Source: Caenorhabditis remanei (lineage: Eukaryota > Nematoda > Chromadorea > Rhabditida > Rhabditidae). From it: 64,000 bases of DNA. Location of the stretch: positions 248,001 through 312,000 of the forward strand of contig NC_071331.1 of the NCBI RefSeq assembly GCF_010183535.1. The letters run 5' to 3'. The translations under genes were made by a program, and so were the position numbers. The notes under the pieces were generated by a model, which did not search any database, had not been told where the DNA came from, and worked only from the letters and a program-made list of their open reading frames with translations. Shown here one piece after another: positions 34,377 to 44,397 of this stretch (within the stretch, counting starts at the first letter, position 1; every line of letters begins with the position of its first letter).

Positions 34377-37215
34377 ATGAATTCGGGTGAGTATTCCTTT
34401 TTTGATTTATAAAAACTCAAGAAATTTAGAAATGTTCCGCGCATTCGAGGGTTTCCATCATGTCCAACAACCAAATGGTTCATATTTCACTGTTCCACTC
34501 CGCTACGTTCAATTGTATCCATTTGAAGTGGAGTCTCCTCTTGTTGTGTGAGTTGTTTTTCCTCAATTATGAAGAAAATGTCACAGTTACAGTCAAGCTT
34601 TCGATAGAATTCTCGGAAGATATGTGGTCATAAAGAAGGTTGTTCTTCCAGATGGATTTTATGATCGGTGAGTTTTGCTCTGACTACATTTATAACTGAA
34701 TCCGGCTTTAGCCAACCCTGGAAACGAGCACAACGTGAACTCAACTGTATGTTGCACATTGAAGACGACAACATTGTTCAAATGTACAGTTGCTTCACCC
34801 CTGCATCGATAGTCGAAGAAATGACAGAATTCTATATTGTCCGAGAACATATGCAAGGAACCATGCAGAATGTAATTAATCCAATCAAAAAGCACAGCAA
34901 CAATCAAATAATTTTTTTCAGTTATCTCCACCGACGTTCTGCGAGCACAAAACAGTCAAATCCATCTTCTTCGATATCTGTCGTGGTGTTCAGTACCTTC
35001 ATGCAATGAATATCAGTCACAGGGTTAGTTTTTGAACTGTTTCAAATGTATTGAAGTTTTAGGGAGAATGAGAAATACTAAATCGAACCTAGATTTTCTT
35101 TTTTCCTATTCACTGCAGTTCTTCGCAATGAACAGATTAGAATTTTTCCGAGTCGCTTTTTTTTATTCAAAGATACGATAAATAAACGTAAAATTTAGAT
35201 TTGGCATTCAGCCAGTCATTTTTTGGCACCGTGCCAACCGGAGCGCATTTCTACGACCTTATGCCTCGCACTGCTGTGCTTACACTACCGGACAAAAAGG
35301 TATCAACTTTGGCAATTTTCAGTGAAAAATGGCCAATTTTGATAGTGTACCATAGTAATTCTGAATGTCACAACATGAAAATTTTTAATGTCTCATACAG
35401 ATCAAAAGTAGAGCTCCATTTTTGTAGTTGACAATTTTTTTGTACGGACACTCCCTAGAGAGTTATGGTCATTTTAAGACGATAGCTCAAAAATCGCACT
35501 AATTTGCACTGAAATTGGTCGATTTGAGGGAGTAATTACTTTGTCGATATGTAACTTGCTAGGGAATGTCCGTACAAAAAAGTTGTCAACTACAAAAATG
35601 GAGCTCTACTTTTGCTTTGTATGATCCATTAAAAATCTGGTTGATGGGACATTCAGAATTACTACAGCACACTCTCAAAGTTGGTCATTTTCCACTGAAA
35701 ACATACCTTTTTGTCCGGTAGTGTACTTCAATCTAAACATCTCATCATAATCCAACTACCGTAAAAACTGTATTTGTGGTGCATTTTACGGTAGTGTACT
35801 ATCTCTTCATTTTAGGATCTGAAACCCGAGAACATTCTAATGAGTAGTAATGGAGACGTGAAGTTATGTGATTTCGGACATTCGAATATGGAGGATCCCA
35901 ATGCAAACACCCCGTATATCGTTCAAAGATTCTATCGAGCTCCTGAAATCATTTGTGAAACGATGGACAATAATAAGACAAGCGGTAAGACACATACTGT
36001 CCCCCTATTATACCAAATCCATAAAATTTCAGTAGACATCTGGTCTCTCGGCTGTATTCTAGCAGAACTTCTAACCGGAAAAGTGCTCTTCGAAGGGAGG
36101 GATCATGTGGATCAATTCATTCTGATGGTTCGATTCCTTGGCAATGCAGATCACTCATTCTACAGTGTCATGAATGAACACGCCAGGAATTTCCTTCTAA
36201 CATATCGAGAGATTCTGGAGAATTGTCAGTCTCCCCCGGATATTCATGCCCATTTTCCGGATGAAATGTTTCAAGGATCATTGAGTCGACAGACGAATGA
36301 ATGTCGTATGGCGAGGGATCTCTTGTTCAAAATGTTGGTTATCAATCCGGATGATCGAATCAATATTCAAACTGTCTTGTCACATCCGTATTTGGCGGAA
36401 ATTTGGGATGGCAATGTGGTAAGTTATTCAGTGGAGCGCATTTGCGTCGCAGGACCATATGTAGTCTATTAGCACAGTTATTACAACCGCGCTCTATCGA
36501 AACCGAAGAAAGTTGTGTTCGAAATTGAGAGAATCAGAGAAAAACAGACATCTCTCAAGAAGATTTCGGTGGAGCGCAGTTGTAAGAATTGTGCCGAGCT
36601 AATAGGAATTCAAATTATTGAAGTCTAGTGAAGCGCGTTTGCACCCCACTTGGCAGACTGCCAATTGAGTCGCCGCTCAGCCAAATCGTGTTTTTATAAC
36701 GTGGACGAAGAATAGGGAGTTAAATGTTTTGAATAAATCCCACTTTTTTCCAGTTTTCTTGCTATTTTCGATTATTAGCTCAGCACAGTTCTAACAATTG
36801 CGCTCCTCCGAAAATCCCTTGAAAAATGTCTCTTTTTCTCAAAGTCTCTTAATTTCGAACACTATTTTGTTCGGTTTCGATAGAGCGCGGTTGTAAGAAG
36901 CGTGCCGTGCTAACAAACTTTTCACCAAATATCGAATTCGGAAAAAAAATGGAAAAAATACAACTTTCAGCACACAAAACATTTTTGTTGGATGATTTTT
37001 TTGATTTTCGCGCTAATTTAACTGGAGCGCATATGGACTTTCCTATATTCTTCCAGAATCCAGAAGACGTTCCTCAACCCCAACCACCACAGGTTCTCGG
37101 CGACTTCTTCAGATTCCAGAGCTTCTTCTCTCCATACGAATTGAGAGATGAGATTTTCAACAATATTCAGAATTTCGGAAGACAATATAATATTTTTACC
37201 GAATCTAAGCACTAG
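34377..37215 (+). CDS. JNK-type MAP kinase with a glycine-less P-loop
   Basis: Eight exons: 34377-34386, 34430-34547, 34593-34667, 34712-34871, 34922-35023, 35816-35984, 36033-36418, 37057-37215; 392 residues. The VIKK lysine (about 57), the helix-C Glu in QRELNCM, HRDLKPEN (about 154-161), DFG (174-176), the dual-phosphorylation motif T-P-Y (187-189) in TPYIVQRFYRAPE, and VDIWSLGCILAELLTG are all present, which is diagnostic of JNK-class MAPKs. The P-loop reads PFEVESPL where JNKs have PIGSGAQG, so all glycines are gone. ATP binding may be altered. Intron 5 holds an R1 repeat and a complete MITE; intron 7 holds two further MITEs. Confidence 0.88.
35140..35280 (-). repeat. Dispersed repeat R1, copy 5 (kinase intron)
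   Basis: Reverse orientation with TCCGAGTCGC, GGCACCGTGCCAACCGGAGC and CGACCTTATGCCTCGCACTG. It directly abuts the MITE starting at 35283. Confidence 0.6.
35283..35723. mobile_element. Complete ACCGG-terminal TA MITE (441 bp)
   Basis: The left end is TA-CACTACCGGACAAAAAGG; the right end is CCTTTTTGTCCGGTAGTG-TA. The TIRs and TA duplication are clean. The interior has inverted GTACGGACACTCCCTAGAG and its counterpart. No coding capacity; Tc1/mariner-type by target site. Confidence 0.85.
36468..36605. mobile_element. AGCACAGTT/GCGCTC MITE, copy 1 (kinase intron 7)
   Basis: The left end TTAGCACAGTTATTACAACC leads into GCGCTCTATCGAAACC. The right half (TTTCGGTGGAGCGCAGTTGTA) is the inverted copy. 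About 138 bp. Confidence 0.75.
36774..36913. mobile_element. AGCACAGTT/GCGCTC MITE, copy 2 (kinase intron 7)
   Basis: CAGCACAGTTCTAACAATTG with GCGCTCCTCCGAAAATCC, and inverted GGTTTCGATAGAGCGCGG at the other end. About 140 bp. It lies in the same intron as copy 1. Confidence 0.75.
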
Positions 37216-37379
37216 TCATTCTTCCCCCTTTTCCCAGTGATCAGGTTTCTTCCCGGTTATACCAAAATACATATCTATTTTATTACAATTTGATTAAAAC
37301 ATACAACTTGGAACAACATGGGAATGAATGGAATACTAACATTATCTAAATACATAAGTTCGTGCTTATAAAGGTGTAC

Positions 37380-40300
37380 CTAATTCAGAGCATATGGATT
37401 ATGGGGAACAGGTAGAACAGGAATATAGTGGGGAGTGGATGGGGAATCAGGGTTTCGAGGTAATGGATAATTTTGAGAGATTCGAGAATAGTTATTCCAC
37501 ACATTATTCACGGCTTCTTGTATCAACCGTTTCGCCGATTCGACTTGTTCCTTTTCTCCACTAATCGTAATCTTCTTCACCGCTTCCCCGGCAGTTTTCG
37601 AATTGTAATGAATCTTAGCGCCAGATTGTCGGCCGATGGATCGAAAACCGAGTTCCGTGATTTGTTCAAATGCGGGGATAGGGATCAACATGGTGTAGGT
37701 CTGGAAATTTTTAATTTTTAAAACTTCAAAAATTTGGAACTTTGAAGTCACTAACATTGTCTTTGATTCCCTTTTCCGTGTTAATTAAATCCAAAAACAG
37801 TCTTTTTGCGTGTTCAACTTGTTCACTTGTTCCAACAATTCGAACTCTCTTCTTTTGTTGAATCGCCTGTTTGTCTATCCAACACTTAGCGCCACTAACT
37901 TCCGAGATCTTTTTAATATTCTCTTCATTCTCACCAATAACATTATCGTATATACGGAATGGAACGTCCAGATAATATTTCTGAAAATTTGGGAATATAA
38001 TTGGATTTTCTCTAACTAGGGAATGTTCCAGACGTAACTCGGCCTTTCAAATTGGCTCATATACAGTGCGCGAAATATCTTTAGGACCCCCCTCAAATTT
38101 GGGGGTTCTGGAAAACCCAGAAGAGATATCAAAAATCTGTGAATGCCAATCGATTACAAATCCAAAATAACCCCCGGAAACAAATTTTCATGAACCTATC
38201 ACTTTTCATACCCTTGTACCACCAAAAAGTCACTTTTTTGGCCGCGAAATATCTTTAGGACCACCTGAAAAAACCAATTTTCAGTTGATTTTCAGAAAAA
38301 TTATTTACGTGGAAATAGTTTTAGGTAACACAAAATCACATCTTATTGTGTTTTTACATGTTTTAACGGCAATTTCTGTTTGTTTTATCTTCAAAAACAA
38401 AACTTCAATTCACCGAGAATCATTTTTTGAGCATTTTTTCACTTTGATGGCTTATTTCTCTGAAATAGAATTGACTACTATTTTGAAACGTTATTGGTCA
38501 TTTGGCGCATTTATTTGTCAACCAAATGCAAAAAAGATTTTGGAAAAATACCGACTTTGAGCGGAGTTACTTGCAATTGAATACAAACAGTTGTTTTTTC
38601 CACGTTTTCAGTAGTAAATGGAGTCATTGTGAATTGATGACATGTAACTCCGCTCAAAGTTGGTATTTTTCCGAATTTGTTTTTGCAATAGGTTCACAAA
38701 TAAATGAGTCAAATCACCGATAACGTTTCAAAATAGTAGGCAATTCTATTTCAGAGAAATAAGCCATCAAAGTGAAAAAATGTTCAAAAAGTGATTCTCG
38801 GTGAATTGAAGTTTTGTTTTTGAAGATAAAACAAACAGAAATTGCCGTTAAAACATGTAAAAACACAATAAGATGTGATTTTGTGTTACCTAAAACTATT
38901 TCCACGTAAATAATTTTTCTGAAAATCAACTGAAAATTGGTTTTTTCAGGTGGTCCTAAAGATATTTCGCGGCCAAAAAAGTGACTTTTTGGTGGTACAA
39001 GGGTATGAAAAGTGATAGATTTATGAAAATTTTCTTCCCGGGGTTATTTTGGATTTGTAATCGATTGGCATTCACAGATTTTTGATATCTCTTCTGGGTT
39101 TTCCAGAACCCCCAAAATTGAGGGGGGTCCTAAAGATATTTCGCGCACTGTATAATTAAGTACTTCTTAACACGCGGATTCCGAATATGTTATCCAATTT
39201 TGAAACACGGTTCACTGAACTGAGATATATGCATTTTAAGTAATTTCCAGAGCAAAAATTGAATTTTCAAGAGACCAATAATCAATTTGAGAAGCAAGTT
39301 TTCCAATTTTCTTTATGTAATGCATGTTAATAAAGATTGAAAAACGAAACCAATTGTATCACTGACAGAAAAACACTTGTGATCAAACTTTTTTTGAAAA
39401 CTTTTTTAAAATCAAAAGCCATTGCTAATGAGCTTTTTCAACCTTTATTTACACGTGTAACACAAAAGAAATTTTAAAAATTGGGTCAAAAATTGATTTT
39501 GAATCTCTTTAAAATGCAATTTTTGCATTAAAAATGACTTAAAATGCACATATCTCGATTCAGGGAAGCGTTCTGCAAAATTGGATTACATATTCGGAAT
39601 CAGCGTGTTATGAAGTACTTAATTAGATATGAGCCAATTTGAAAGGCCGAGTTACGTCTGGAACATTCCCTAGTTAAGAGAAGATGCAACTTACAGCCAA
39701 ATCAATCAACTCCTGAATCATCTGTTTCGCTGTCTCAATCTGTGACTCAGATCCTTTGATAATCATCGTTTTCAGAGATAATCTTGGGTTGTCACGAGTT
39801 TTCCTATCGAAATGACATACTGCTCCACTCTTCTCTCTGATCGATTGAATCGTCTCTCCGTTCTTTCCAATAACTCTTGACACTTTTGTGGTATGAATCA
39901 ACATCTCGTACTCCAAATTCTTTTTTAATTCCTCTATTTCCTTCATTGCCTTTTCAACATTCTCCTCATTTCCAGACAGTTTCATCACTAATTTCTCTGC
40001 GGCAGCATCTGGAATATTCCAGTTAACTCCGTTTCTCTTCAAAATATCAATAGTTTGCTCTCGCTTTGTACTTCCAAATTCTAAACCCGATGGAATCGTG
40101 ATTTCTCGTTTTGGAGAAACAGGAGCAATGATCTCATTAACAAGCTTCTTGGCTCTCTCAACATTCTCCTCCAATCCAGATATTCTGATAGTCTCCTCTT
40201 CGTCTTGAATCAGAATTGAGCATTTTGTTTCTATCTAGAATTAATGTTTGATTTCCGAGGGCTCGTGCTCCACTCATCTCACCTCCAACTTCCTAACCGT

Positions 40301-41423
40301 TGCTCCACATTTTCCAGTTGCCAAATAACATTGATATTGTGTAGCTGGAATCTCAACTGACACTTCTTTCTCCGGGGTAACAGTCGGGGTAGCTAATGGA
40401 GAGTATTGAACATTTTTAGAAGAACGAATGGGTGATGGAGAACGGGGTGAGAGGCCATCTCCAAATTTCAAGTGTTTCGTGGCGATTTGATGCTCAAAAC
40501 CATCGGATGACATGACGATTTCCTCGATTCGATCTCTGGCATATTCGATGTCTTCCTGCAAAAAAACGGTTACTAGGAAAGGTCATGAAATCAATTTGAA
40601 GCTATGGGACGTGACCTATATCATTGGAAAGCTGAGAAAACGCTGATTCCAAATATATATTCAATTCTTGCCTTCGAGACCTGGTATTTGAGAAAAACAA
40701 GGTCAAATTTTGGTAAAGTGACAAATTATTTCCTTTTCTGACCCACGAAAAAGGTTTTTTTAAAGTTTTGTTGCAATTTTCGAGTGTCAAAAAGGTGATA
40801 ATTTGTCATTTTTCCCAACTTTACCTCGTTTTTCTTAAATTCCAAGACTCGAGGGCAGAAACTGAATATATATTTGGAATCAGCGTTTTCTCAGCTTGTC
40901 AATGATATAGATCACGTCCCATAACTCCAAACGGACTCCATGACCTTTCCTAAATAGCTTTAGTGGCAAAAATCATTTTCTGCTCATATATTGAAATTTT
41001 TTCTTCAATTTTGAGCAATAAATCTACAAAACAAACCTGAAACCCTTCCAAATAGACAGTTCTCGTCCATCCAGTGATTTGAGTGGATATATAAACATTG
41101 CATTCTGTCTCCTGCTGTAATTCGTGTATTCTGCGATGAACTAAAAAAAGTAATATTTTGTTCACCAAGCCATCTCTGCTACCTGAATCCAAAAACTTCT
41201 CGGGAACTTCTACAGAACTTTTCTTGACTTTTTGAGGTTTTGGTCGTCTGGGAGATAGCGGAGGAGAATTTGGAAGAGATGGAGCATTTGGTGATGGTGA
41301 ACGGGGCGAGTAATCATTTGAGTAGTCAATCGCTGAGCTCAACGTCCGCTTAGGAGCCGGAACTGATTCAGAATCGGAATCTTCTATTTCTCCATCGCTC
41401 AAACATCGCTTCCGTTCTGACAT
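37380..41423 (-). CDS. Multi-KH RNA-binding protein, paralogue 1
   Basis: Six exons: 41423-41183, 41140-41037, 40555-40283, 40234-39695, 37980-37756, 37700-37380; 567 residues. The N-terminus (MSERKR, SPRSPSP repeats, basic) is shared by all four paralogues. Six KH or KH-like units follow. The unit with VIGKNGETIQSIREKSGA keeps the RNA-contacting GxxG loop (GKNG), and another has GKCG; others are degenerate (GENE, or no GxxG). KH domains bind single-stranded nucleic acid. A TTTTCAG acceptor sits about 9 nt before the ATG, suggesting trans-splicing. Introns 2 and 4 are expanded by transposons. Confidence 0.88.
38015..39674. mobile_element. Nested MITEs in intron 4 of KH paralogue 1 (outer element)
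   Basis: Outer termini TA-ACTAGGGAATGTTCCAG and CTGGAACATTCCCTAGT-TA are inverted and TA-flanked. The next roughly 50 bp (GTAACTCGGCCTTTCAAATT) are inverted too. The outer element is split by the inner element at 38064-39150. Confidence 0.8.
38064..39150. mobile_element. Inner 1087 bp TA inverted-repeat element
   Basis: Ends CAGTGCGCGAAATATCTTTA and its complement, flanked by TA at 38062-38063 and 39151-39152. The arms are long: the reading frame at 38285-38560 is mirrored at 38714-38929. No recognisable transposase. Confidence 0.8.
40571..40955. mobile_element. CTAGGAAA-type MITE in intron 2 of KH paralogue 1
   Basis: TA-CTAGGAAAGGTCATG at the left and CATGACCTTTCCTA at the right; inner arms GGACGTGACCTATATC and inverse. 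Same family as 21690-22012. Confidence 0.75.
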
Positions 41424-41627
41424 AACTTTCTGAAAATCTTGTTATTAAGAAGCAATGGGAAAAAGAAATATTAAAAGTAAAGGAATCATACCAAAAGATT
41501 GGAATTCCAATTGGAATAAACAAAACATCGAACTTTATTACCTTCATATTAAAAGAAACTAGAATATTGAGAATACAAGAAATTCAATAAAACATCAAAA
41601 CTAGGATAGAGGAATGGATAAAACGAG

Positions 41628-44177
41628 TTATGGGTTGATTGGCGGCAGCTCTGGCGGCGGTGGTGGTGGCGGGAGTATGAGAGAAGTCAGAGGAACAAGA
41701 GTTTCCTGAAAAAAGTAGTTTAATCAAAAATATATTCATGACGCTTAAAAAAGATACAATATTCTTAGCCTTCGCTTCTTCCGCTTCAATCAACTTCTGT
41801 AAAAGTGCCTTCGCGTGTTCGACTTGTGTCGCTTTTCCTTCAATTCTTATAACCTTTTTTCGCTCCGTAGCGATCGCATTGGAGCAATCTGCACCACTAA
41901 CTTCCGAGATATGTTTTATATTTTTGTAGTTTTCTCCCATAACGGCATCATAAACGGCGAATGGAATGTTCAGGAAGACTCTCTGAAATTATATTGATCT
42001 TACCTGCAAACCGGGCCGACGCGTAACGTAACTCGCTTCAAACTGAGTTTTATGAGCTGAAAAATATACCAAAATGTAGATCTCAGCGAGTTATATGACC
42101 GTGACCTACTACGAGGCGGATGGATATACGTAAATGTACCGTGGGCCTGGCTAGAAAGGGAGATCTACATTTTATTCATATTTTTCAGCTCATAATATTG
42201 AGTTTTAAACGAGTTACGAGCCAGCCCTTTCAGCCCAGTTAGCAATTATGACATTTATCAACATACTGCATTCGAATCAGTCAAATCTAGAACCATCTTC
42301 TTCGCTGCAGAAACTTGACTCGCAGTTCCTCCAATTCTTAAAATCTTTTGCATTTCAGCTGGATCATCAAGAGTTTCGCTGTCAAAAACACACAATGCGC
42401 TACTTTCTTCTTGAATAAGTTTGAGCATCTCTCCATTGACTCCAGTTACTTTCGACACGATCGCACTATGAACTATGATCTCCTCTTGGCGGAGTTCACT
42501 CATCAATTCCATCACTTCCTTCATCACCATCTCAACTTGTTCCTCTTTTCCAGTCAATCTTATCGGCATCTCATTTCTCGATCCTTCAAAACTTTTAAGC
42601 CGCCATTGTACATCATGCTCCTTGCAGATATCCTCAAATGTTTGGCGTTTTGAGCCACGAATCTTTGTGTGGAAAACCGATGGAACACTCATATCTCGAG
42701 AGACCCTGGCTTCTGGAGAAGGAGTTTTCAATGAAGTAATCATTTCGATGATCTTATCTTGCGCTTTTTCGACATTTTCCTTATTATCACCAGTGACTTG
42801 AATTACTCCGCGTTCTCGATGAGTGTAAACAGCGCAATCTGTGGCCTTCTGGAATAAACTCATACATGAAATGATGGCAGCTTATATTAGATCAGCACAG
42901 TTCTTGCAACTGCGCTCCACCGAAATCCCCTTGAAAAATGGCTTGTTTTCTCTAAGTCTCTCAATTTCGAAGACAATTTTCTCCGGTTTCGGTAGAGCGC
43001 AGTTGTTTAAAATCGTGGCGTTCTAATAGAGCATCTCACCTCAAGTCTTCTCAAAGTGTCTCCAAACTTTTCAGTGATCAAAATGCATTGAGTTTCAGAA
43101 GCAGGAATCTCGATTGAGATATGTTCTTCTTCATTCTCTTCAGGTTCTTCAGCTCCACACGGCGAGTATTGGGTGTTCGATGAAGTACGAATGGGTGATG
43201 GTGAACGTGGCGAGTACATATTAATATGAGCTTTTTTATATATTTCGTATCTTGATTCTTGAGGTTCAAAACTAATAGATGACATAACGAGTTCCTCGAT
43301 TCTATCTTTAGCATATTGAATGTCGCTCTGGAAAAATATGGATAGAGAGATGACTGAAATTCGAAAAAAAGTTTTTGTTGAAAAAAAATCAAATTTTTAC
43401 CCGAAATTGCAACTTTCAGTCGGAAAATCTAATAAAAATCCATTTTTCCAGTTTAAAATTAGAAAATTTCAGCTAAAAATACCTTTCTTTCACTCGAAAA
43501 AGACAAAATTTCGAGTTTTTGAACAAAAAAGCACATTTTTAGATAAAAATCGCAGTAAAATTCTTTTTTATCCTTCAAAAATTGCAATTTTCGGACCAAA
43601 ATCGGATATTTTGATTAAAAATCAGGTTTTGAATTGAAAAACCACTTTTTCCTCATCAAAATTCCAAATTTCCCTATCTAAAACTAGAAGAAGAGCATTA
43701 CCTAAAACCAAAAATCGAAAACTTATGAAAAAAGTCACAAAAACCGACCTTAAATCCTTGCAAGTAAACAGTTCTCGTTAATCCAGTAATGTCTGGAGAG
43801 ATATACACATTACATTCCGTCTCCATTTGTAATTCATGAATTTTCTCACTAACTGAAACAAGAATATTCATATCAGTTCAGCACCGCTCTTACAACTGCG
43901 CTCCACCGAAATTTCTCTTTTTCTCTGCGTCTGTTTCTTCAGTTTCAGTAGAGCGCGGTTGTAAGAAGAGTGACGTGCTAATACCTGAATTTAAAAATCT
44001 TTCTGGAACTTCTGTTGAACTCTTTTTGATTTCTTCAGTTCTCGGGCGTGCTAGCGATGTCGACGTCGAAGATTCCTGAGAAATTGGAGCAGCTGATGGT
44101 GAATCTTCGATTAATGATCGCTTAACGACTGGAGTTAGTTTGTCTCCGTCATCCAAAGTTCGCTTTCGCTCTGACAT
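41628..44177 (-). CDS. Multi-KH RNA-binding protein, paralogue 2 (short)
   Basis: Six exons: 44177-43985, 43852-43749, 43327-43040, 42848-42267, 41982-41758, 41705-41628; 489 residues. Same N-terminal MSERKR start and unit order as paralogue 1, but the last KH exon is replaced by a short Pro-rich ending (LPPPPPPELPPINP). Its GxxG loops are weaker: KFGD, GVNG and GENY replace GKCG, GKNG and GENE. A TTTTCAG acceptor-like site precedes the ATG. Introns 1, 3 and 4 are largely MITE sequence. Confidence 0.85.
42001..42247. mobile_element. CTTGCAA-type MITE in intron 4 of KH paralogue 2
   Basis: TA-CCTGCAAACCGGGCC at one end and CCCAGTTAGCAATTA at the other, with inner inverted GAGCTGAAAAATAT and GTAGATCTC arms. 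Diverged relative of the copy at 44910-45245. Confidence 0.65.
42887..43028. mobile_element. AGCACAGTT/GCGCTC MITE in intron 3 of KH paralogue 2
   Basis: CAGCACAGTTCTTGCAACTG and GCGCTCCACCGAAATCCCC, with inverted GTTTCGGTAGAGCGCAGTTG. It makes up most of the intron. Confidence 0.75.
43869..43982. mobile_element. AGCACAGTT/GCGCTC MITE filling intron 1 of KH paralogue 2
   Basis: CAGCACCGCTCTTACAACTG with GCGCTCCACCGAAATT, inverted at AGTAGAGCGCGGTTGTAAGA. It ends directly beside the splice donor at 43984-43983. Confidence 0.75.
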
Positions 44178-44397
44178 ACTTTTCTGAAAAACGATTGAGA
44201 AGAAATCACTGGAAAAATGAAAAAACATTAAAAGTAAATAAAGGAATTACACCGATAACTTGAAATTCGTAAAAATTATCTTTCGATTAACATATCTTTA
44301 TCAAAAATGATACAGTAAGTGAACACTAACGCTAATCGATGATAGTAACATGAGTTGAACAATAAACGTTTCTAGAACAATCAAAATGATACAAGAT

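Noticed and set aside
38285..38929. Hydrophobic mirrored frames in the nested element
   Set aside because: Inverted-repeat artefact; no homology and no splice support.
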